Shown here in pieces: positions 50,901 to 59,496 of a stretch of DNA of 64,000 bases; the stretch's first letter is position 1, and each line of letters starts with the position of its first letter. This stretch comes from Phalacrocorax aristotelis (lineage: Eukaryota > Chordata > Aves > Suliformes > Phalacrocoracidae). The notes below the pieces were generated by a model. That model was not told the DNA's origin. It worked only from the letters and a program-made list of their open reading frames with translations, and ran no database searches. Location of the stretch: assembly GCF_949628215.1 (NCBI RefSeq), contig NC_134277.1:128573463-128637462 (forward strand). The letters are read 5' to 3'. The position numbers and the translations under genes were made by a program.

Positions 50901-51278
50901 TTACTTATTAACCTTAGACAACACCAAAACAATCTGCCAAAGAAATACCAATACATATATCTTAACTACCCAAGGATGTTCAAGATACTGAGAAGTTGTA
51001 ATGAGGGGAGAGGCACTATAGAAGACGGTAGCTAAGGTGCGATTCTGTATTTCCTTCATAAAATAACTCTCCGACGAGGAGGTATAATTGCTAATTGTCT
51101 CCATGAGGTGGTACCCGAAGTACAGTAGTGGCTTCACTATAAACTTCAAATACCGAATAAAACTCGAGGCCAGTGTTTTAAAAACAACTCTCCCAGGCAA
51201 AACATCACTAATCACTGCAGAGCACAGCAGACCACAAAAACAAACACCAATCTTTAACAGACACAGCAAATACAACAT
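50901..51278 (-). pseudogene. Provirus A gag N-terminal hydrophobic module
   Basis: 125-codon frame from the first ATG after the primer site. It has a hydrophobic N-terminus (LLKIGVCFCGLLCSAVI), a central polar part with NYTSSS, and a strongly hydrophobic end (VLVFLWQIVLVL) followed by Lys. The homologous module is in provirus B (55379-55771). The stop follows SKVNK, where provirus B continues in frame with Gln; the gag body lies downstream in the same frame, so this is likely the N-terminus of one long gag. Confidence 0.75.
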
Positions 51279-51359
51279 TATGGTGTGGATCGGATAAACT
51301 AATATTGAGAACAGAGTCTATGCTTTGACCAGCAACTGTTATTATCTCAAACCCTTCGT

Positions 51360-51377
51360 GCCCCACATAGGGCGCAA
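51360..51377 (-). other. Primer binding site of provirus A
   Basis: Minus-strand TTGCGCCCTATGTGGGGC, nine bases from the 5' LTR. It differs at three positions from the tRNA-Lys(1,2) type primer site that provirus B carries intact. Confidence 0.8.
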
Positions 51378-51386
51378 AAAAAGGAC

Positions 51387-51971
51387 TGTTGTGGTTTAGC
51401 CCCAGTTGGCAACTAAACCCCACACAGCCACTCACTCACCCCCCCACCCTTGTGAGATGGGGGAAAGAATTGGAAGAGCAAAAGCAAGAAAATTCATGGG
51501 TTGAGATAAGAACAGTTTAATAATTAAAATAAAGTAGTAATGATAACAATAATGATTATGATAATGATGATAATAATAATGATAATATAATAAAAAATTT
51601 TTAAAAACCCCACATGTGATACAACCACTAACCACCCGCCAGCTGACGCTGCTGGTCCCCAAGCCATGATCGCTGCCTCCCTCCCAGCCAGCTCCTCCCA
51701 GCTAATATACTGGGCGTGATGTCATATGATATGGAACATCCCTTTTGCCAGTTTGGATCCACTCTCTTAGCTTTGCCCCCTCCCCTCCCGGCTTCTTGTG
51801 CACCTGGCAGAGCATGAGAGGCTGGAAAAGTCCTTGACTAGTATTAGCTCTACCCAGCAACCACTAAAACAACAGTGTGTTGTTAACATTATTCTTATAC
51901 TAAGTCCAAAACACAGCACTACACCAGCTACAGTGAAGAAAATCGACTCTATCCCAGCTAAAACCATGACA
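51387..51971 (-). repeat. Provirus A 5' LTR (585 bp)
   Basis: Minus-strand order: TGTCATGG start, CRE-like TGACATCA (51723-51716), TATATTA (51709-51703), an ATT/ATC repeat, ATTAAA polyadenylation signal (51521-51516), U5 ending at 51387 (…CCACAACA). Transcription would run left, into the provirus. Confidence 0.93.
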
Positions 51972-54661
51972 TAAATATACTAATACTTTACCTTAGTATC
52001 TACCTGGAAAAGAGCTTGCCCATGTAGAAAGCTCCTGTCTTCCCTCATGCTCCCACATAATGGAGGCCACCAAAAAAAATACACCGGCTTACGAAGGAAA
52101 TAAAATCAACATATCTAGGAGATGAAATAATCGTCGTTTAAACACCAGAATCTCTTTTTAAAGACAGAATATGCCAACTTAGCTGCTTAACTCTGTCATA
52201 GTGTTAGCTATTACATTCCATTTAATTTTCTATGAATTATAATTTTATTCTAAGATTATTTACAGTCATTTCATACAATTTTGCAGTCCTTTCCTATAAT
52301 GTTTTCCTCCAAACTCTTTCCTAAGCCTGTATTTCTTCATTCCCAAGAAGTGCATCAACAACATTAACTGATTGTACACCTTTATTACTCTTTCATGGTC
52401 AGTTTATTTTCCAGAGTGACTGTTGCCTATTTTGAAAGTTCCCATTCCATAGATGCTAATGTACTATTCAAACCTTGGAAAAGAATGCTTGCTGAAATAT
52501 ATGACCTGCCCTGGTCTTCAGTGTAGGACTGAATTTCACCCGGGGTGCAGAGCATGTAGTTATTTAATTACCACTGACTTAACGATGTATGATAAAGTCT
52601 TTATACACTCCTATTTTTAATAGCTCAAACTTAAATCTCACACACACAGATGGAGATTGTTTATTTACTGCAGTTGAGCTCAGTTTTTCACTCATCTGTA
52701 GCTGCGTTACGAGGACTCTTGCCAACATGGTGATCCTTCATACCAGATGAAGATGAAGATGGGTGGCCCAGTCTCTTGACCCCAGAGCCAGGGAGTGCAG
52801 GTGTAACGCCAAGGTGCAGCTGGAGGTACGCTAAGAACTGGGATGCTCTGGAGGGCAAGTTTTTCCACAATGACCTACACCTGAGCTTTGACTTTGTCTC
52901 ATGAACCATCCACATACTCTCTCAATCTCAGAAAATCATGGTATTTACAGTTTGTCTGTTGTCTGGTATTAGTTTGTAAAAGTCATGGGCCACTTTCTAT
53001 CTGTAGCCAAGACTTGATAAGGCAGCTGTTTTACAGTCCAGTGACAGCCTCTGAGATGTATAAGAAAATAATGGTTATTTGGGCTTGGTCTTTTTTACAT
53101 TTTACTGGCTAAGAAAAGAACCCTTGCTACGTTTTCTGAGCACTTAAGAACTTGCGTCTTAAATCTCAGTCTTTTTCAAAGAAGCTATTACCATAAAGTT
53201 TTCCTAATTTTTAAAATACATATATTCTTTTTTTTTTTTCATTGAAGCGGAAGGGAAAAGTCTATCTCAAAAGAGTAAACACAGTCATCCTTTTGTCCTT
53301 TAAGTTGGCACAATCACTACTCTTGAAAACAGTAATGGAAAAATCCAAAAGGTTTTTTTGAATGTAACAGGGAAGACTCAGATAAGGACCTACTGATTTC
53401 ATGGTTAAGCAATGGGAATTGTCCTCCTCCTGAGCTCTGTTGTAGTCTAGAGCTACATTTCTAGAAGGGCCCCAAGACCTTTTCAGGGTCATAAGTGCAC
53501 ATCCATTTGGTATGCGTTTCAAATAACCATGAGGAATTGGAGTCCTGAAGAGAATGTTGCTGTTGGTTGGCACTCCCTGTCCAATTAAGTCCTGCTGGAG
53601 AACTACTGGCATAGTGGCTTAGACATAGCTCCATCCGCACCAACTGTGCAAGTCACACACGATACAAATCTTCAATATGATCATCTGATGGCAAAGGGTG
53701 GTAGAATCAAACTGTCATAGTTCAGATCATAAATGATATTCCTGAACATAACTATTAGATGATGGAAAATTAGAGGGGGGGAAAAATTAAAAAGAGGCCT
53801 AAAAGCATTTTGAAAAACGAACCATATATTTTTCCAAAGTCTCTAGAGCCACATAAGGCTGGAACTATGAACTATAGTATTACAGAACTAATTGCCACAG
53901 AGCATTCCAGCAAGTCCTCAGAGGCTTGCATTATTCCCCATCAAAAAAGTTCATTGGAGCCTAAGACTTTCTAAAGCTTGCAATGCAGACTGGAATCTTG
54001 CTGAACTTGCACTCTCTTTAAGGATAATTTTCACTCTACCACATTCCTAATGGTATAGATAAGGAGAAACAATGCAGAATCACTTCCTAGCACATATATC
54101 AACAGTATCAAAAACTGGTAATATTTGCAGCATGCTGGATTTTTGTCACACAAATCACAGCAACCACTGCAAACTGAATCCAAAATTCACACTGCTTTTA
54201 TTTATTCCAATATTACATTGCATATTCAGCTGAATAGGTGCTATTAAATCACATGGGGCCAGCACTTTCTCAAAGGCGATACAGAACTTTTGTAAGAGTA
54301 ATGTTTAAAACCCCTCCTGACCACTGGCAACGTGCGATGAACCAGATGGCTTAAAGCCTGCTGTTTCATTGGCCCAGATTCGCTAATGGACTTTTGTGGC
54401 AGATTCTTATCTAAAGCTCCTGATGTCAACCTTAGGTCTCCAGGACCAAACTGGAATTTTCAATGCCATATTCAATATCTATCTCTGTGGGACCTACCCA
54501 TGGCCAGTAGTCCCCATGACCTAAGAAACGTTGAGATCTGAATTCTCTCCTCAGTGGGAAGATATTAGAACCCACATGTCTCAAAGCAGCATTCTCATCA
54601 CCACACCAAAAAGTATCCTGGGGTTGAAGTTACTTCAGTGTGGTTAAATGAAATGGGGACT
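51972..54661. other. 2.7-kb spacer between the two proviruses
   Basis: Single-copy-looking sequence. Minus-strand open frames at 53612-53262 (116 codons) and 52915-52688 (75 codons) show no family motif. A 16-T-rich patch lies near 53229. Confidence 0.6.
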
Positions 54662-55270
54662 TGTCATGGTTTTAGCTGGGATAGTGTTAATTTTCTTCAC
54701 TCTAGCTGGCATAGTGCTGTGCTTTGAACTTAGCATGGAAAAAAAATGTTGAGATAACACACAGATGTTTTGGCTGTTGCTGGGTAGCGCTTGTACTAGT
54801 CAAGGACATTTCTAGCTTCCCGTGCTCTGCTGGGTGCACCAGGAGCCGGGAGGGGAGGGGGCACACCTAAGAGAGCGGATTCAAACTGGCCAAAGGGATA
54901 TTCCGTATCATGTAACATCATGAACAGTATGTTAACTGGGAGAAGCTGGCCGGGGGGAGGGGGAAGCAATCGCGGCTCGGGGACGGGCAGCGTCGGTCGG
55001 CGGGTGGTGAGCGGTTGTATCGTTCGTGTTTCTGTGTTTTTTTTCCTTTTTTTTTTCCTTTCCCTTCCTTTTCCATTTCATTATATTAACATTATTGTCA
55101 TTATTATCATAATCATTATCATTATTTTATTGTAATTATTAAACTGTGCTTATCTCAACCCACAAGTTCTTTTGCTCATCCGATTCTCTTCCCCATCCCA
55201 CAGGGGTGGGGGGGGAAGTGAGCGAGCGGCTGCGTGGTGCTCAGTTGCCAGCTGAGGCTGAACCACGACA
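54662..55270 (+). repeat. Provirus B 5' LTR (609 bp)
   Basis: TGTCATGGTTTTAGCTGGGA start and CTGAACCACGACA end. The TATA position reads TATGTTAA (decayed). Downstream lie a long T/C-rich tract (55035-55078), an ATT/ATC repeat and ATTAAA (55138-55143). Transcription would run toward YTHDF3, whose ATG is 4.2 kb away from the LTR end. Confidence 0.93.
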
Positions 55271-55279
55271 GTCTATTTT

Positions 55280-55297
55280 TGGCGCCCAACGTGGGGC
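55280..55297 (+). other. Primer binding site of provirus B, tRNA-Lys(1,2) type
   Basis: TGGCGCCCAACGTGGGGC, the known primer site complementary to the 3' end of tRNA-Lys(1,2). It starts 9 bases after the LTR and is unmutated. Confidence 0.92.
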
Positions 55298-55378
55298 ACG
55301 AAGGGTTTGAGATAATAACAATTGCTGGTCACAGCATTGATTCATCTGCTCTCAGTATTAGTTTGTCCAGTCTTCACC

Positions 55379-55771
55379 ATGCCAATTGTAAAGCACATGT
55401 TAAAACTTGCTGTTGGTTTTTGCAGTTTGCTGTGCTCTGCAGTGATTAGAGATGTTTTGCCTAGGAGACTTGTTATTAAAACACTGGCCTTGACCGTTAC
55501 TGGTTATTTAGGTGTTGCGTGGAAGCTGTTACTGTACTTCACCTACCACCTCATGGAGGCAATTAGCAATTATACCTCCTCCTCTGAGAAGTTTTTTATG
55601 GAGGAAATACAGACTGGCACATTAGTTACCATCTTATATAATGTCTCCTCCTTCATTACAACAACTTTTCAGTATCTTGAACATCCCTGGGTAGTCAAGA
55701 TACATCTGTTATACTGCTTTGGCAGACGGTGTCAGTTCTGTCTAAGGTTAATAAGCAAGTTAAGAATATAA
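55379..55771 (+). pseudogene. Provirus B gag N-terminal hydrophobic module
   Basis: 130-codon frame homologous to 51278-50901: LLCSAVIRDVLP, NYTSSSEKFFMEEIQ, TFQYLEHPWVVKI. An earlier in-frame Met (55322) has no counterpart in provirus A, so 55379 is the likelier start. A frameshift near 55710-55725 makes the frame run out at 55771, while the true gag frame continues from 55729. Confidence 0.75.
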
Positions 55772-57195
55772 TCCAGAGATATTCCCCAAGGCTTGATAAC
55801 TATGCGTGGCAGGGTATGTGGGATAGTATGGGCAAATGCCTAAGATGGTGGGCACCCCCTGTGGTGTGGGACTTCACCCCTGAACAAGTGCAGAATTCTG
55901 AAAAATTAGTATGTTGTCACCCTGGCAATTCCAGAGAGATACAAATCACTGCAATGTGCTGGGGCCTGGCTCATGCCTATTGAGCCCTATTTAACACTAT
56001 TCAGTACCCCCAAGGGAAAGAGAAGGTCGCTGGATCTAAAAAGGCAAAGACAAGGAAAGCAACGAGTACTGCGGCCACTCAAACCCCCACGACAGGCACT
56101 GCAGCTACTCCAACCCCAGTGACGAGCACTGAGGCCACTCAAACCCTCACGACAGGCACTGCAGCTACTCCAACGCCAGTGACAAGCACTGCGGCCACCC
56201 AAACCCCCACGACAAGCACTGCAGCTACTCAAACCCTAGCACCAAGCATTGCAGCTAAACCAGAGGACTAACCTGTGCCAGTATCAGTCACCCATATACG
56301 CAAGAGGAAATCATGGAAGAGAAGGTCAACTCATTTAGAAAGAGATTATCAGGAACCAGGGCCATCACACGAAGAGGAGGAGGAAGAGGAAGAATGTGTA
56401 CAAGAAACGGAAACTACCTGATCCCTATCCTTGAGTGAGTTGTGGGATATACGGAAAGATTTCGGGCGTCATTCAGGTGAGCACGTTATCACCTGGCTGC
56501 TCTGATGCTGGGATAATGGGGCCAGTAGTCTGGAATTAGAGGGGAAGGAAGCCAAACAACTGGGATCCCTCTCTAGGGAAGGGGGCATTGATAAAGCAAT
56601 AAGAAAACGAACACAAGCCCTCAGCCTCTGGAGGCGGCTCCTGTCCGCAGTGAGAGAGAGGTATCCCTTCAAAGAAGATATTGTATTTCGCCTAGGAAAA
56701 TGGATAACCATGGAGAAAGGCATTCAGCATCTAAGGGAATTAGCCGTGCTTGAGGTGATTTATGGTGACCTGGATGATCAACGGTCCTCCAAAGATCCAG
56801 AAGAAGCCGAGTGCACATGACCCATGTGGCGGAAGTTTGTACGGAGCGAGCCATCCTCGTATGCAACCTCATTGGCAGTGATGTCCTGGAAAGATGACGA
56901 GGCACCAACGGTGGCGGATGTGATTGATAAACTCCGGGAATATGAAGTGAATCTCTCTTCCTCGCTAGTCTCTGCTGTTGAGAAACTGTCCCCAGAGGTC
57001 CAGCAACTCAAAGAAGGTATGTCCTACTCCCCACCAGTACGGACCAGTATCTCAGCCATTAGGATTAAAAGTCCCTCTGCTCAAGAGAGAGGATACACAC
57101 GACGGGCCATGCTGTGGTTTTACTTGCGCGACCACAGCAAGTTCTTTTGCTTGTCCGATTCTCTTCCCCATCCCACAGGGGTGGGGGGGGAGTGA
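55729..57195 (+). pseudogene. Provirus B gag body, interrupted by stops
   Basis: One frame with gag sequence throughout: QGMWDSMGKCLRWWAPP, HPGNSREIQITAMCWGLAHA, the decapeptide array (56071-56250), an acidic run of Glu (EEEEEEE), LSELWDIRKDFG, AEAVLEV-like and SSYATSLAVMSWKDDEAPTV. Interrupting stops are TGA 55981, TAA 56269, TGA 56419, TGA 56503 and TGA 56818. At 55981, 56269 and 56818 provirus A has CGA, CAA and CGA, so these are C-to-T decay. The TGAs at 56419 and 56503 are shared with provirus A. From about 57134 the frame runs into LTR sequence. Confidence 0.85.
56071..56250 (+). repeat. Coding minisatellite in provirus B gag (6 units of 30 bp)
   Basis: Six 30-bp units alternating two types, so the higher-order period is 60 bp: AATQTPTTGT and AATPTPVTST decapeptides. 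It lies exactly in the gag frame. Provirus A has eight units, two of them 36 bp, at the same place. Confidence 0.93.
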
Positions 57196-57244
57196 GCGAG
57201 TGGCTGCATGGTGTTCAGTTGCCAGCTGAGGCTGAACCACGACA
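57134..57244 (+). repeat. Provirus B 3' LTR remnant
   Basis: Begins at AAGTTCTTTTGCTTGTCCGA and ends TGAACCACGACA, matching the last part of the 5' LTR (to 55270). U3 and most of R are absent. Confidence 0.9.
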
Positions 57245-58570
57245 GGACTGAAGATGCCAGGAAAACAAACACACAAAACCCCCACCCTGCAACAAACCAA
57301 AGGCAGAAATTAATGTCTAGCGTATGGGTAAGGAGCCTGTCTAACATAGGCACTCTTTCCACTAAAGTGCCTGTGCTCTGTTTGAGTTACTTTTACTTTT
57401 CCTCTGCCTATTCAGTCTTTACTTTTTGTATGTAAACTAGAATCACTTCACCATGGAGGGAGAACCCCCTCATGCCATAGAAGCCTATGGAGTCAGAAAA
57501 CAGGAAAAAAGGAAAATAAATAGGATTTGAAAGACTGAATCTAAGGGTCCCACCTGCTTTGTAACTGTGGTGCTACAGAGGTGGGGGTGCAGCCTTACTA
57601 CATTTATAGTGTTTTAACGGAGTTCTATCCAAAGTTAAGCTTGCAGATCTACTGAAGTTCAACCAGTTCACCCACATATCATACGAGATGATCAACTTTA
57701 ACCTTGCCAGCTGCAGTTTAAATCCATGATATTTAGCCCTGTTTGAAAGAATGCGGACAGAAATTATCACTTGTTTATGCATAAAAATATTTGATGTCTT
57801 TCTTCCTATCAGCCCGTATTCCTCTCCTACCAGTCTAACCAAGGCCCTTTCTTTTAGAACCTATTCTCCAGACCTTTCATCATCCTTGTTGCTTTCCTCT
57901 GGACTCTAGCAGATGTTTCTTGATGGGTGGTTGTTAAAATTACAGACTGCACTACAAAGGAGTAAATGAACACTCTGCAAGTCATACCTATACCAATTTT
58001 GGTTAACTTCCAGTATAATATTAACTTTTTGACAATAGCAAGGAATGATTATCAATTATGACCCAATTCATTTATCCATCCAGAACTGTTACTTACACAG
58101 TTATTTCCCAGGATAATTCCATGCAATTGCTAAAAAATAAGACACCCTTTACTTTGTGAAGAAAATACAAGCGTGTTGCGTTTCAAAAGAGACTTGGACT
58201 GAAAGTCTTGAAGGATGTACCTTCCCATTGCCCCCAACAGGTGTGTTAACAAAAGTGGTATTGCGTTTAAGGCATTATCTCCTCAAAACTCTTAAGCAGT
58301 GTATTACCTACCACACTCAGTTTTCAGATTCAATTTTATAAATGCTTAATTCTCCCCTGGGACTTTTGGAGACATTGTGGCTTTTATCGATGGTTGTATG
58401 TTACAGGAACCCCCTATACAGCTGCTGAACTTGTGTTTACACTGATTAAGGCCCACGAACTTCATTAACGATGGAGGTGTAAGCAGCTACAAAGGTGCAT
58501 TTGACAAACCATCATTTACTCTCCCACCAAACCTGTATCGAAGCAGACTTCCAAAAAGCTGGCCGGCGAC
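57245..58570. other. Intergenic between provirus B and the YTHDF3 promoter
   Basis: Starts with the GGACT duplication. Contains a diverged CR1-like fragment at 57852-57975; otherwise nothing recognised. Confidence 0.6.
57852..57975 (-). mobile_element. Diverged CR1-like fragment
   Basis: The plus strand reads TTTTAGAACCTATTCTCCAG, ACCTTTCATCATCCTTGTTG, CTTTCCTCTGGACTC, which parallels the reverse complement of the CR1 segment coding [10 protein letters not shown]. Much older than the other CR1 copies here; boundaries are approximate. Confidence 0.55.
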
Positions 58571-59472
58571 AGAGCAAAGTGGATGAGGAGTGCACGATTA
58601 ACGCTACGAGCAGGTCACCCCACTACCCCGTTCACCCAGCTGGAAGCTGCGGGCAGCCCAGGCCGCGGCGGCACCGGTACGGCAAGGGCGGGCTCCCCAT
58701 GGCTACCGCGTACAACCCCCGAGTAGATGAGACAGCAGGGCCACGTCTGCCAGCGGCAGGAGACAGCGGGAGAACTGCCAGGCAGTAACGACCACCAACG
58801 GCCCGTAACGGCCACCGTGCCCAGCCGTTACCACCGTCTGCCCGGCACACCGCACACCCCGCAGCTCCCCAGCGCATGCACAGTAGAGAAGAGGCAATGA
58901 ACGTTATTTCTCGCCCTCCGAGCACTCCTCAGCCGTCCCCTCGGAGCATGCGCGTTCCGCGGCTGGCGGGGAGGGGGAGAGAAGCACCGGCTCCGGCGCC
59001 CCGCCGCGCGCATGCGCATTGGCCGCCGCGGGCCCTATCCCCGCCCCCCGTCCCCGCCCCGCGCCGGCGGAGTCGCTGGCGGCGAGCGCGCGCGGGGCTG
59101 TTTCCCGCCCCACGTGACATGGAGGCGGGGACGGGAAGGGAAAGGTCAGTGGCGACGCCGGCGGAGGGGGAGCGGAAGGTCAGGGCGCCGCCGAGCGGAA
59201 GTGGGAGCCGGAGCCCGTCCGCCATTGTGGGGAAGCGGAGCCTAGAGCAGCGGAGGGAAGCGGCGCTGCGTCCGTCCGTCCGGCTCCTTCCAGCGGGAAC
59301 CCGATCGGTGGCGGCGGCGAGCCCAGGCGGAGGCGGCGGCGACAATCAGGCGGCGGCGGGGAGGAGGCGGCGGAGGCGAGCGGCGCGGCGCGGCGGGCGG
59401 GCGGCCCCGGCGTGCGGAATCACTCGAGGCCCAGGCGGAGCGGAGCGAGGGGATCGCGGCTCCCCGTGAAGA
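58570..59472 (+). promoter_or_regulatory. YTHDF3: YTHDF3 CpG-island promoter and 5' UTR
   Basis: CpG-dense sequence upstream of the YTHDF3 ATG, with no TATA box. Visible factor motifs: palindromic NRF1 site GCGCATGCGC (59008-59017) followed at once by an inverted CCAAT box (ATTGG, 59018-59022), a second NRF1-like GCATGCGC (58946-58953), an E-box CACGTGAC (59111-59118) and an ETS-like GCGGAAGTG near 59194. The transcription start is probably downstream of the E-box. The island continues into intron 1 to about 59960. Confidence 0.75.
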
Positions 59473-59496
59473 ATGTCAGCCACCAGCGTCGACCAG
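59473..59496 (+). CDS. YTHDF3: YTHDF3 coding exon 1
   Basis: ATG TCA GCC ACC AGC GTC GAC CAG then a GT donor; eight codons, phase 0. An upstream open frame ends three bases before this ATG. Confidence 0.92.

Larger units (their letters stand above)
44982..51971 (-). mobile_element. ERVL-type provirus A, both LTRs, decayed gag-pro-pol, no env
   Basis: Order on the minus strand: 5' LTR (51971-51387), lysine-tRNA primer site (51377-51360), gag (about 51278-49209), protease-RT (49187-48204), RT connection (48095-47856), RNase H and integrase (47539-46029), purine-rich tract, 3' LTR (45566-44982). The ends are TGT...ACA. Flanks CAAAT (left) and TAAAT (right) look like a 5-bp target duplication with one change, the size expected for ERVL. 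No envelope gene is present. The genes are broken by stops at 49209, 48204 and elsewhere, and by frameshifts in gag and integrase. Confidence 0.95.
54662..57244 (+). mobile_element. ERVL-type provirus B, internally deleted (5' LTR, gag, 3' LTR remnant)
   Basis: 5' LTR 54662-55270, perfect primer site 55280-55297, decayed gag 55379 to about 57133, then only the last 110 bp of the 3' LTR (57134-57244). It is bracketed by perfect 5-bp duplications GGACT (54657-54661 and 57245-57249), proving one insertion with both ends kept. The nucleocapsid end, protease, RT, RNase H, integrase and most of the 3' LTR are missing. It is the same family as provirus A, in the opposite orientation. Confidence 0.94.

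Noticed and set aside
53262-53612. 116-codon minus-strand frame between the proviruses, considered as env or host exon
   Set aside because: No signal peptide, transmembrane segment or family motif, and it lies outside both target-site duplications.
58876-59469. 197-codon plus-strand frame treated as a separate gene
   Set aside because: Arg/Pro/Gly/Ala-rich, CpG-island composition over the YTHDF3 promoter and 5' UTR. Only the possible upstream-frame effect is worth noting.
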